From an uncultured Clostridia bacterium (lineage in GTDB: Bacteria; Bacillota; Clostridia; Christensenellales; Borkfalkiaceae), in NCBI GenBank assembly GCA_944337235.1, contig CALVLK010000006.1:1-64000 (forward strand): a DNA stretch of 64,000 bases. The letters run 5' to 3'. Shown piece after piece: positions 9,482 through 17,525 of this stretch; position 1 is the first letter of the stretch, and each line of letters begins with the position of its first letter. The notes under the pieces were generated by a model. The model was not told the DNA's origin. It did not search any database and saw only the letters and a list, made by a program, of their open reading frames with translations. The translations under genes were made by a program, and so were the position numbers.

Positions 9482-10186
9482 TCATGCCCCTGCAGAGGAG
9501 GAGAGAAAGCCGAGCGCGCCGCGGCAGACCGCGTCTGCAATCGCCTCGCGGTAATCCTGCGACAGCAGCAGCGCCTCGTCCTCCTCGTTGGACAAAAACC
9601 CGCATTCCACGATGACGGAGGGATAGTCGCTGCAATTTAGGATATAGTAATCCCCCGCAAGCGGCTGAGAGGCACGCACGCTCTCGGGCATCTCATTGAG
9701 CGCCGACTGGATCATGCAGGCAAGCGTATGCGAGGGGGCGCTGTCTGCGCGGAAGAACACCTGCCCGCCCCGCCGCGCGGCGACGGGGAAATAATTCTGG
9801 TGCACCGAGAGCACCATCGCGGGATTGCTCTTGTCGATGATCTCGGCGCGCTTTTGCATATCGCGCCGTTTGTAGCCGCTCGTTGCCGCCCCGTACAGGC
9901 CCGCCTCCGTCTGCCGCGTCATGACCACGCGGAATCCCGCGTCCTCGAACCGTTCCTGCAGCAGCCGCGCAATGGCGAGGTTGATCTCGCTCTCCTTGGT
10001 CCCCGTCACGCGCCCCACCACGCCGCCGTCGATGCCGCCGTGCCCCGCGTCGATCACCACCGTCAGCCGCTGCGCCTCGGCAGCCGTCTTGTTGAGCGCA
10101 AAAAAACACATTGCAAATGTGAGTGCAACGATCAGGGCGAGCGCCGCGCCCGCCCATGCCATCCAATGCCGAAAGAGCCGCTTCAT
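9482..10186 (-). CDS. cwlD: N-acetylmuramoyl-L-alanine amidase, CwlD-like
   Basis: A zinc amidase (Amidase_3) predicted to cleave the peptide from muramic acid, as in making muramic-delta-lactam of spore cortex. In 234 residues there is one N-terminal signal or anchor helix (about residues 10-32), followed by the catalytic domain with zinc ligands His in VIDAGHGGIDGG, Glu in TKESEINLA and His in LSVHQNYF, and the catalytic Glu in VIVECGFLSNEEDE. Size and domain order match CwlD of spore formers, which supports a sporulating ancestry, but a general autolysin role is possible. Confidence 0.85.
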   Translation of the reverse strand: MKRLFRHWMAWAGAALALIVALTFAMCFFALNKTAAEAQRLTVVIDAGHGGIDGGVVGRVTGTKESEINLAIARLLQERFEDAGFRVVMTRQTEAGLYGAATSGYKRRDMQKRAEIIDKSNPAMVLSVHQNYFPVAARRGGQVFFRADSAPSHTLACMIQSALNEMPESVRASQPLAGDYYILNCSDYPSVIVECGFLSNEEDEALLLSQDYREAIADAVCRGALGFLSSSAGA

Positions 10187-10274
10187 CGCTTATTTTTATG
10201 AGCCCCGCGCGCAAAATATGTCCGCCCTCACGATGGCGGGGCGCCGATCCCGCAGTGCCCCGCACCATGGCAGA

Positions 10275-10306
10275 CAAAAACGGAGGGCCGCGTTGCAGCC
10301 CTCCGT
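10275..10306 (-). terminator. Rho-independent terminator after gltA
   Basis: Read leftwards, an ACGGAGGGC / GCCCTCCGT stem with a nine-base loop is followed by TTTTTGT. It closes the nfnA-gltA transcript before cwlD. Confidence 0.8.
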
Positions 10307-10331
10307 CTCTGTCCTGTTTCAGCTTCTTGTC

Positions 10332-11729
10332 TCAGTTTTTCGCGCGAATATACTCGTCCATCGCCTTGGCGGCAGCTTTGCCCGCGCCCATGGCGAGGAT
10401 GACGGTAGCGGCGCCCGTGACGGCGTCGCCGCCCGCATAGACGCCTTCGAGCGACGTCTTGCCCGTCTCGTCGGCGATGATCTCGCCGCGCGGCTTGGTC
10501 TCGAGCCCCGCCGTCGTCTTTTTGAGCAGCGGGTTGGGCGACGTGCCGAGCGCCATGATGACGCAGTCGACGTCCATTTCAAACTCGCTGCCCTTCTTTT
10601 CGATGGGGCGGCGCCTGCCCGAAGCGTCGGGCTCGCCCAGCTCCATCTCGATGCAGCGCAGGCCCACCACGTTGTCGTCGGCATCCGTCAGGATGGCGAC
10701 GGGGTTGGTCAGCAGGCGGAAGATGATCTCCTCCTCCTTGGCGTGCTCGATCTCCTCGCGGCGGGCGGGAAGTTCGGCGTCTGAACGGCGATAGACGATA
10801 TACACCGTCTCCGCGCCCAGGCGCTTTGCCGTACGGGCAGCGTCCATTGCCACGTTGCCGCCGCCCACGACCGCCACCTTCTTCGCATGGAAGTACGGCG
10901 TTTCGCTGTCCGACTCGTACGCCTTCATCAGGTTGCTGCGCGTGAGATACTCGTTGGCGGAGAACACGCCCTTCGCTCCCTCGCCGGGGATGCCCATGAA
11001 GCGGGGAAGCCCCGCGCCCGTTCCGAGGAAGATCGCCTCGAAGCCGTATTTTGTCTTGAGCTCTTCGATGGTGAACACCCTGCCCACCACCATATTCGTC
11101 TCCACCTTCACGCCGAGGGCCTTGAGGTTGTCCACCTCCTTTTCCACGATCGCCTTGGGCAGACGGAATTCGGGGATGCCGTACACGAGCACGCCGCCCG
11201 CAAGGTGCAGCGCCTCGAACACGGTCACCTCATAGCCGAGCTTGGCAAGGTCGCCCGCGCAGGTCAGCCCTGCGGGACCGGAGCCGACGACGGCCACCTT
11301 GTGTCCGTTGGATTGCGGCTTCTGCGGCATCTGCGTGCTGTTTACGTTGTGATAGTCAGAGACGAAGCGCTCCAGTCTGCCGATGCCGACGGGCTCGCCC
11401 TTGATGCCGCGCGTGCACTTGCCCTCGCACTGCGTCTCCTGCGGGCACACTCTGCCGCATACGGCGGGCAGCGACGAGGTCTTTGCGATCGTCTGATACG
11501 CCTCTTCAAATTTCCCCTCGGCGACGAGCGCGATAAATTCGGGGATCATGACGTTGACGGGGCAGCCCGCCACGCAGGGGCGGTTCTTGCAGTTGAGGCA
11601 GCGCTTTGCCTCGTCAACGGCGGTCTCGGCGGAGTAGCCGAGCGCCACCTCGGAAAAGTTCTTGTTTCTGACGAGCGGGTCCTGGGTGGGCATCTCGTTC
11701 TTTTTGGGATTCATATTGAACTTGGGCAT
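10332..11729 (-). CDS. gltA: NADPH-dependent glutamate synthase-type flavoprotein / NfnB-like large subunit
   Basis: An FAD- and iron-sulfur-containing NADPH oxidoreductase of 465 residues. The N-terminal cysteine region (CLNCKNRPCVAGCP and CGRVCPQETQCEGKC) binds two 4Fe-4S clusters. The FAD site is VAVVGSGPAGLTCAG, the NADP site is VAVVGGGNVAMDAARTAKRLG, and the C-terminal FAD motif is YAGGDAVTGAATVILAMG. The start has AAGGAGG upstream and gives MPKFNMNPKKNEMP; a longer reading frame would run into nfnA. Databases often call these proteins 'glutamate synthase, homotetrameric'. Paired directly with an NfnA-type gene, electron bifurcation between NADH, ferredoxin and NADP is an equally good reading, and sequence alone does not decide. 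Confidence 0.88.
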   Translation of the reverse strand: MPKFNMNPKKNEMPTQDPLVRNKNFSEVALGYSAETAVDEAKRCLNCKNRPCVAGCPVNVMIPEFIALVAEGKFEEAYQTIAKTSSLPAVCGRVCPQETQCEGKCTRGIKGEPVGIGRLERFVSDYHNVNSTQMPQKPQSNGHKVAVVGSGPAGLTCAGDLAKLGYEVTVFEALHLAGGVLVYGIPEFRLPKAIVEKEVDNLKALGVKVETNMVVGRVFTIEELKTKYGFEAIFLGTGAGLPRFMGIPGEGAKGVFSANEYLTRSNLMKAYESDSETPYFHAKKVAVVGGGNVAMDAARTAKRLGAETVYIVYRRSDAELPARREEIEHAKEEEIIFRLLTNPVAILTDADDNVVGLRCIEMELGEPDASGRRRPIEKKGSEFEMDVDCVIMALGTSPNPLLKKTTAGLETKPRGEIIADETGKTSLEGVYAGGDAVTGAATVILAMGAGKAAAKAMDEYIRAKN

Positions 11730-11730
11730 A

Positions 11731-12573
11731 TCATTTGACCTCCTTCTTGAAGAGATTGCAGTGCTTCTCGCGCGCCTTCTGCTCAAATTCCTGATAGGTG
11801 CGCGAACGTTTCATCGCCTCGTCGAAGTCGATGAGGTGCGCGTCGAAATCGGGCCCGTCCACGCAGGCAAACTTCATCTGCCCGCCCACGGTCACACGGC
11901 AGCAGCCGCACATGCCCGTGCCGTCGATCATGATGGGGTTCATGCTGGCGATCGTCTTGATGTTGTAGGGTTTGGTCGCCGCGGCGACAAACTTCATCAT
12001 GATGAGCGGTCCGATCGTGATGACTTCATCGAACGTCTCCCCCGCTTCAAGCAGGCGGTTGAGCGGCACGCAGACATTGCCCTTTTCGCCGTAGCTGCCG
12101 TCGTCCGTCATCATGAACATCCTGTCGGAGCATGCCTTGAACTCGTCTTCGAGAATGACGAGATCCTTGTTGCGGAACCCGACGATGGAGGTGACTTCGC
12201 ACCCCAGTTCATGCAGGCTGCGCGCCACAGGCCATGCGATGGCGCAGCCGACGCCGCCGCCCACGACCGCGACCTTCTTCAGCCCTTCGACATGGGTGGG
12301 CGTGCCGAGCGGGCCGACGAAATCGGCGATGTACTCCCCCTCTTCCTTTTCGTTCAGGGTCATGGTGGCCCCGCCAACGATCTGGAAAATGATCGTTACG
12401 GCGCCCGTCTCCTTGTTGCAGCCCGCAACGGTGAGCGGAATGCGCTCGCCCCGCTCGTCTGCACGCAGGATGATAAACTGCCCCGCAAGCGCCTTGGCGG
12501 CGACAAAGGGCGCCTCGATCTCCATGAGCGTAACGGTGGGATTGAGTTTTTTCTTTTTCAAAATACGATACAT
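11731..12573 (-). CDS. nfnA: Ferredoxin-NADP reductase-type subunit (NfnA / SudB-like)
   Basis: A 280-residue flavoprotein of the ferredoxin-NADP reductase superfamily with a C-terminal 2Fe-2S cluster. The FAD-binding barrel occupies about residues 1-100 (RIPLTVAG), the NAD-binding domain follows (VAVVGGGVGCAIAWPVA), and the cluster ligands are the Asp and Cys residues of DGTGMCGCCRVTVGGQ and FACVDGP. It ends one base before gltA starts and should form the heterodimer with it. I chose the ATG (MYRILKKKKL) seven bases after GGGAG over a TTG two codons upstream, which would leave almost no spacing. Confidence 0.88.
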   Translation of the reverse strand: MYRILKKKKLNPTVTLMEIEAPFVAAKALAGQFIILRADERGERIPLTVAGCNKETGAVTIIFQIVGGATMTLNEKEEGEYIADFVGPLGTPTHVEGLKKVAVVGGGVGCAIAWPVARSLHELGCEVTSIVGFRNKDLVILEDEFKACSDRMFMMTDDGSYGEKGNVCVPLNRLLEAGETFDEVITIGPLIMMKFVAAATKPYNIKTIASMNPIMIDGTGMCGCCRVTVGGQMKFACVDGPDFDAHLIDFDEAMKRSRTYQEFEQKAREKHCNLFKKEVK

Positions 12574-12617
12574 AAACAATCTCCCTTCTGCAATCGATTT
12601 TGATCTGCATCGTAACC

Positions 12618-12646
12618 ATTATAAACGCATCAGTCCCGCTTGTCAA
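12618..12646 (-). promoter_or_regulatory. Promoter of nfnA-gltA
   Basis: Leftward -35 TTGACA (12641-12646), a 17-base spacer and -10 TATAAT (12618-12623): full consensus hexamers. It is back to back with the degV promoter. Confidence 0.85.
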
Positions 12647-12690
12647 GTATGATTTTCTAAATTCCGATGGCAAAGCCTGCGCTTTTTTCC

Positions 12691-12719
12691 TTGACCTTTC
12701 CGATACGATTTGTTATAAT
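12691..12719 (+). promoter_or_regulatory. Promoter of degV
   Basis: Rightward -35 TTGACC (12691-12696), a 17-base spacer and -10 TATAAT (12714-12719). The leader of about 45 bases carries GGGGAG before the ATG. Confidence 0.85.
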
Positions 12720-12769
12720 TTGTTCGTTCACTTGTTGAACACAAAAATTTAATTTTCGGGGAGTATCTT

Positions 12770-13639
12770 ATGGCAAACGTAAAGATCGTCACCGATTCAA
12801 ACAGCGGCATCACGCAGCGGGAGGCGGAGGAACTGGGAATCTCCGTTCTGCCCATGCCCTTTCTGATCGGCGACCGGGAGTACTTTGAAGACATCAATCT
12901 GTCTCAGGAACAATTCTATGAATTTTTAGAGACCAGCGACAGCGTATCCACCTCGCAGCCCTCCGTGGGGAGCGTAACCGAACTGTGGGACAGCCTTCTC
13001 AAAGACGGCAGCGAGATTGTGCACATTCCCATGTCGAGCGGACTTTCCGAGTCCTGCCACACGGCGCAGAGCCTTGCGCGCGAGTACGGCGGAAGAGTGG
13101 TCGTGGTGGATAACCAGCGCATCAGCATCACGCAGAAGCAGAGCGTGCTCGACGCGATCGTCCTGCGCGAACGCGGCATGAATGCCAAAGAGATCGCGGA
13201 CGAGCTGACAAAGACCAAGTTCGACAGCAGCATCTATATCACGCTCGATACGCTCAAATACCTCAAACGCGGCGGCAGGCTCACCCCTGCGGCGGCGCTC
13301 ATCGGTTCCATCCTGCGCATCAAGCCCGTCCTGCAGATCCAGGGCGAAAAACTCGACGCATTCCGCAAGGTCCCCACGCTGAAAAAGGCAAAGGAGACAA
13401 TGATCGAGGCGCTGCGCCACGACCTGGCCACCCGCTTTCAGGACTTCGCAGCCAGGGGCGAAATGCGCATCGGCGTCGCGCATACCAAGAACGAGGCGGA
13501 GGCGAACCTGTTTGCAGAGGAACTGCGGGCGGCATTCCCCACCGTGCCCATCAACTACATCGATCCGCTCTCGCTGAGCGTCTCCTGCCACATCGGCCCC
13601 GGCTCGCTCGCCTGCGGCCTCATGCGCGTGATCGTCTGA
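12770..13639 (+). CDS. DegV family fatty-acid-binding protein
   Basis: DegV/FakB-type proteins bind a fatty acid and present it to a fatty acid kinase. The 289 residues start with the family signature VKIVTDSNSGIT, contain IPMSSGLSESCHTA (the Ser-containing lipid-carboxylate loop), KYLKRGGRLT, and end with HIGPGSLACGLM. No fakA kinase gene is adjacent. The gene stands alone between its own promoter and terminator. Confidence 0.92.
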   Translation: MANVKIVTDSNSGITQREAEELGISVLPMPFLIGDREYFEDINLSQEQFYEFLETSDSVSTSQPSVGSVTELWDSLLKDGSEIVHIPMSSGLSESCHTAQSLAREYGGRVVVVDNQRISITQKQSVLDAIVLRERGMNAKEIADELTKTKFDSSIYITLDTLKYLKRGGRLTPAAALIGSILRIKPVLQIQGEKLDAFRKVPTLKKAKETMIEALRHDLATRFQDFAARGEMRIGVAHTKNEAEANLFAEELRAAFPTVPINYIDPLSLSVSCHIGPGSLACGLMRVIV

Positions 13640-13667
13640 TCACAGCGCGCAAAACGCAAAAAAATTT

Positions 13668-13699
13668 GCCTCCGGAAATTTCCGGAGGCTTTTTGTTTT
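13668..13699. terminator. Bidirectional terminator between degV and the phage module
   Basis: The perfect palindrome GCCTCCGGAAA / TTTCCGGAGGC has TTTTTGTTTT on its right and, on the other strand, AAATTTTTTTG. It can stop both degV and the phage module transcript arriving from the right. Confidence 0.85.
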
Positions 13700-13705
13700 G
13701 AACGC

Positions 13706-14197
13706 CTAACAGTAGGACGCCAGAAGCTCATAGAGCGTCTGATAGTATTCGCCGAGATAGGTGCGCGCGAGCGTATCCATCGCATACGCCTGCAGGCGCG
13801 CCGTGGCGTCGCTTGTGACGTTCATGTAGTACTCCCGCACGGCGAGAAAGCGCTGCGGATAGCTGAGCTGATAGTTGGGATTCTCCGGATAGCGGTACAC
13901 GCCGCTCTCATTCCCCTGCGTGAGCGAATTGTCATAGGCGATCTGGTAGAGCAGATCCTCCTTCACGACGTCGATCTCCGCCTGCGCGTCGACGTCGATC
14001 TTATCCGCCTGCGCCTCGTATGCCGAGGAGCGGACGGCGTTGCGCGCAAGCAGCGATAAAAAGAGCTCCTGCTTCTGCTCCGCTGCGGCGGCGAGAATGG
14101 CGTTCTTCCGCACCTGCGCGGCGTTCACCATGGCGAGCTGTACGCCCGTGAGGTCGGCGTACGCGTCGTCCGTCAGGTCAATGATGTCGATCACCAT
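13706..14197 (-). CDS. Phage-module protein of unknown function (possible tail-accessory or needle position)
   Basis: 163 residues, largely helical, not recognised. The first 100 residues are rich in Ala, Gln and Glu (NAAQVRKNAILAAAAEQKQELFLSLL) and look coiled-coil-like; the second half is rich in Tyr. It is the last gene of the phage head block and overlaps the previous gene by seven bases. In P22-type phages the corresponding place is taken by the tail needle or another tail accessory protein, so a structural role is an inference from position only. Confidence 0.6.
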   Translation of the reverse strand: MVIDIIDLTDDAYADLTGVQLAMVNAAQVRKNAILAAAAEQKQELFLSLLARNAVRSSAYEAQADKIDVDAQAEIDVVKEDLLYQIAYDNSLTQGNESGVYRYPENPNYQLSYPQRFLAVREYYMNVTSDATARLQAYAMDTLARTYLGEYYQTLYELLASYC

Positions 14198-15474
14198 GTG
14201 CGTCTTTCCTCCCGGATGCCGAGTACGATCTTACAGATCCTTGCATCCTCCGAAAACGTACGGATGCGCAGGCAAAAGCTGTTGCCCCTGACGGGGTGTG
14301 CGAGCGCGATGCGCTCGCCCGCCCTGCCCGAGGCCGCACATGCCGAATGCGGCTCCGCGCTCACCTCTACACGGAAGACGCCCGCGCCCTCCACCGTCAC
14401 GCTGTCCACAAACTTCTGTGCGTCGGAGAGGCTGAACATCGAGCGCTCGCAGAGGAGCAGGCACTCTCTGCCGCCGAAGGGCATCCCGCGCGCCGTCAGC
14501 TGCAGCAGCCTGCCCTCCACCACGCAGAACACGTCGCCGTCCGCGGCGATATGCTCCGCGGGAATGCGGATGAAATGCCCGCAGGCGTCCGCCGCATCGA
14601 CGCACCAAATGCACCGTTCCCCGCTCTTGAGCTCGGCAAGGCAGAAATATCTCCCGCCACAGCAGGCGCTCTCCGTCGCCTGCATGGGGCGCACCAAAGA
14701 GGCGCCGCTGCGCCCGATCTCCTTTACCCTGCTGCCGTTGAAGGAGCAGACGCCGCGCTCGGTGAGAAAGAGGATCTCGTCGCCGCACACGCGCACGGAG
14801 CCGCGCACCATCCTGCCGCAGGAAAAGGGGATCGCCTCCGCCTGAAAATCGAGCACGTCGCCGCGGGCGAACAGGCGGGTGATGCTGCGTTCGCGGAAGA
14901 GATAGAGATCGTCCCGATAGGAGAGCATCGCATGGATATCTCCCCCCTCAGGCAGCTCCAATGTTCCCGCCTGCTGCAGTGATTGCGTCCAGTCTGCGGG
15001 ATCGAGGGGCGCGGAATAGTACACCGTGCGCCCCTTTGCCGCAAAGATGCGCTCGTAGTGGACGGCGGCGCAGCTTCCCCCCTCCAGATCCGTTGCGACC
15101 GCGCCCGCGGTATTCAGCTCATAGAGGACGCTCTCCGTCAGCGCGAACAGCCGCCTTTGCCCGCTCTCCGCGTCGAAGAAGCCAAGCACGCATGCGGGCG
15201 CCGCAGCCAGGGGATAGCTCTCCCCCTCCTGCGTCTGAAGCGCCCCGTCCTCATACAGAAACAGTCCGCCGTCGTGCCCGCCCTGCGCATACAGCGCCGC
15301 CGTACAGGCGCCCAGGTCCTCGTGCCCCTCCGCGCAGACGAGGGCGTCCCCCGCCCGCTTGAGGTGCAGCGCAAAGGCGCTCAATGCGCCGTTTCCCTCG
15401 GAAAAGAGCTCCACGCTCCGCCGCACCGTGCGCCGCGTAAAGGCGGGAAGGACGGGCTGTTTGTCCCCCGTCAT
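14191..15474 (-). CDS. Putative phage tail-accessory / DNA-stabilisation protein (beta-propeller-like)
   Basis: 427 residues, dominated by short repeated beta-rich segments (GVCSFNGSRVKEIGRSG, IFAAKGRTVYYSA, YRDDLYLFRERSITRL), as expected of a propeller. No signal peptide. The start MTGDKQPVLPAFTRRTVRRS follows GGAGG and overlaps the previous stop by four bases; the longer open frame upstream only shadows that gene. Its position after coat and connector genes and its length are like P22 gp10, a tail accessory factor that closes the portal. Homology to gp10 is inferred from gene order and predicted fold, not from matched residues. Confidence 0.6.
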   Translation of the reverse strand: MTGDKQPVLPAFTRRTVRRSVELFSEGNGALSAFALHLKRAGDALVCAEGHEDLGACTAALYAQGGHDGGLFLYEDGALQTQEGESYPLAAAPACVLGFFDAESGQRRLFALTESVLYELNTAGAVATDLEGGSCAAVHYERIFAAKGRTVYYSAPLDPADWTQSLQQAGTLELPEGGDIHAMLSYRDDLYLFRERSITRLFARGDVLDFQAEAIPFSCGRMVRGSVRVCGDEILFLTERGVCSFNGSRVKEIGRSGASLVRPMQATESACCGGRYFCLAELKSGERCIWCVDAADACGHFIRIPAEHIAADGDVFCVVEGRLLQLTARGMPFGGRECLLLCERSMFSLSDAQKFVDSVTVEGAGVFRVEVSAEPHSACAASGRAGERIALAHPVRGNSFCLRIRTFSEDARICKIVLGIREERRTW

Positions 15475-16022
15475 CTCCACCTCCTCGGCCGCATGGCGAG
15501 CCTTCTGCGCACGACGTTGGCAGAGAGCAGCGCGTCGCGGTATTTTTTGTCCCACATGGCCGCCTCCGAATACATGCCGCAAGCCGTGCAGAATTCCGCC
15601 GCCATGCCAAAGGCGATCAGCCTGGGCGAGATGCGCCCATGCAGGGCGATGTCGTCCTCCCACCCTTTCTCGGCGGGAGAATAGCTGTACAGCACGCGCA
15701 CCTCGTCATGGGGGCGCGAAAGCGTGATGCCTTCGTCATCGCACACATAGCGGACGGGCACCCCCGCGGCGGTCACGCGGTGGATGCGCACGGGCGCCTC
15801 GGAAAAGGCGGAAAAGAGCACGCGGTCCCCGTTCGGCGCGAACGCCTCCTCCCGCCGGAGCGGAAAGTAGTCGAGCGCGATCTCATTTTCCACCAGATTA
15901 TAACATCGCATGAGCGCGGCGAGCTCGCCCGCGGGCGCGTCGGCAACGTCGTCTGCCGCGCAGATAAGGTCCTCTCTGCCAAGGCATTCCGCCGCGCGCT
16001 TTACCATATCCCTGACCTTCAT
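15471..16022 (-). CDS. Putative phage head-tail connector
   Basis: A 183-residue protein with an N-terminal helical part (MVKRAAECLGREDLI), a central beta part, and a helical C-terminus RLIAFGMAAEFCTACGMYSE followed by AAMWDKKYRDALLSA, which is typical of head-completion or connector proteins. It directly follows the major capsid gene (18-base gap) and is translationally coupled to the next gene, consistent with the P22 gp4 or gp6-type connector position. Function assigned by context; moderate certainty. Confidence 0.65.
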   Translation of the reverse strand: MKVRDMVKRAAECLGREDLICAADDVADAPAGELAALMRCYNLVENEIALDYFPLRREEAFAPNGDRVLFSAFSEAPVRIHRVTAAGVPVRYVCDDEGITLSRPHDEVRVLYSYSPAEKGWEDDIALHGRISPRLIAFGMAAEFCTACGMYSEAAMWDKKYRDALLSANVVRRRLAMRPRRWR

Positions 16023-16040
16023 TTCCGCTCCCCTCTGCCC

Positions 16041-17189
16041 TCAGGCCTCGGTGATACCCGTGAGCACCGCCTGTCCGCAGGGGCGGTAGCACATGAGCTC
16101 GGCATATTTCACGAGCGTCGCCGTATAGACTGGCTTGCCCGCGACCTGCTTTAAAATGCCGCCGTCCTCGCTCTCCAGCCACTGCCAGTCGCACAGCTGA
16201 TGCAGGGCGAAGTCGTCCGTATTGAGCAGATACATCGTGCCCGCGGGGCAGAACCGGTCTGTTACGACGGGAATGCCCCCGAAGCTGATGGCACGGAATC
16301 CGCCCTCCAGCTCCATGGGACTGACGGTGCGAAGGTCGGAGAGCGTCGAAAAGAGCGCTCTGCGCACGCCGCTCGAGCAGACGATGAAGTTGATCTTACC
16401 GCCCGCGCTCTCCTCGACCGCGTCGATCGCCTTCTGAATGGCCCCCTCGGTCAGCGCGCCCACCGAACTCACCGAATAGGGGTTCAGCCAGGGATTGTCC
16501 GCACGGGAGAGCGAGTACAGCGTGGCCGAGGAGGAAAAGATCTGCCCCAGCCCCGTGATCTCCAGCCCGTAGGAGTTCTGCACATACAGCGCGTCCCCCG
16601 TCTTGGGCGTGCCCGCCGAGAGCGTGATCTGCCTGTTCGATCTGTCCACCGCCGTGATCACGGCGCCGCCATACGACTTGGTCGCATTCGTATAGAGGTC
16701 GACCACCATGCCCTCGGCAAGGTTTTTCACGCTGTCCGCCGTCACCGTATCCGCCTCGCTGTCCACGGTGAGCGTTGCAAGCTTGCCCGTGCCGTCGCCG
16801 AAGAGCATTCTTCCGAAGTTGTACGAGGAGCTTTTCACAAGCCCCTCCATCTCGTCGTTGAGCAGATCGACGAAGGCGCCCTCGTTGCTCGCGGAGGCGC
16901 GGATCGCCTTATCGGAAATTTCGATGGTGCCGTAGAGGTTTTTGAGCGAAGACACCATCTGTGCATAGCGATTTCCCCCCGCCGTGGGCAGGGTGCCCTC
17001 CTCCGTTCCGGCGCCCACGCCGCCGTTGACGCCCACGCGCACCGCCTTGCGCACGTCCTTGCCCCATACGTCCGCCGTCGTCTTCCGGATGACGGAAAGC
17101 AGCGGATTTGCGGTCTTGTCGAGCGCATCGCTCACTGCATCCAGATAGTAAGATTTGAGTACGCTGTCTGCCGTCTGTGTCGTTACCAT
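16041..17189 (-). CDS. Phage major capsid protein
   Basis: 382 residues, a typical HK97-fold coat length. The N-terminus has a short helical arm (LDAVSDALDKTANPLLSVIRK). Further on come the E-loop-like region GTEEGTLPTAGGNRYAQMV, the spine-helix region DEMEGLVKSSSYNFGRMLFG, and a late segment FGGIPVVTDRFCPAGTMYLL that closely resembles coat proteins in which the host-range or P-domain strand ends in a similar Gly-Pro turn. AAGGAG precedes the ATG. It lies between the scaffold-like gene and the connector, the expected place. Confidence 0.82.
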   Translation of the reverse strand: MVTTQTADSVLKSYYLDAVSDALDKTANPLLSVIRKTTADVWGKDVRKAVRVGVNGGVGAGTEEGTLPTAGGNRYAQMVSSLKNLYGTIEISDKAIRASASNEGAFVDLLNDEMEGLVKSSSYNFGRMLFGDGTGKLATLTVDSEADTVTADSVKNLAEGMVVDLYTNATKSYGGAVITAVDRSNRQITLSAGTPKTGDALYVQNSYGLEITGLGQIFSSSATLYSLSRADNPWLNPYSVSSVGALTEGAIQKAIDAVEESAGGKINFIVCSSGVRRALFSTLSDLRTVSPMELEGGFRAISFGGIPVVTDRFCPAGTMYLLNTDDFALHQLCDWQWLESEDGGILKQVAGKPVYTATLVKYAELMCYRPCGQAVLTGITEA

Positions 17190-17210
17190 AACATGATCTC
17201 CTTTCTGTCT

Positions 17211-17525
17211 TTATTTCTTTGATTTGAGATACCCGAGCGCAAGCGCCCCCGCTTCGCGCAGAGAACGCGCCCGCTGCGGCGGTGCGCTGACCCCCGTTCC
17301 GGTGCGGGTCATGAGCGGAACGGAAAACGAGGCCTCTTCCGCCTGCCGCTGTTCCGCTCTGTCCGCCGCCTGCTCCGCCGCGCGCTCCAGCTCCTTCAGC
17401 CGCTGGCTGCGGCGGGTAAATTCCGCCTCCAGCGCGCGGTATGCCTGCGCGAGGGCTTCCACGCTGTCAAACTTTTCGGGAAGCGCGTCCTGCGCCTTCT
17501 CCGTGTGTCCGTTCTCCTCTTGCAT
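17211..17525 (-). CDS. Putative phage scaffold-type protein
   Basis: 104 residues with a long charged coiled coil (VEALAQAYRALEAEFTRRSQ, LKELERAAEQAADRAEQRQ) and a basic C-terminus LGYLKSKK. Small, helical and basic-tailed proteins immediately upstream of the coat gene usually act as capsid assembly scaffolds. It starts on the base after the portal stop. It is shorter than most scaffolds (150-300 residues), so it may be a minimal scaffold. Confidence 0.6.
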   Translation of the reverse strand: MQEENGHTEKAQDALPEKFDSVEALAQAYRALEAEFTRRSQRLKELERAAEQAADRAEQRQAEEASFSVPLMTRTGTGVSAPPQRARSLREAGALALGYLKSKK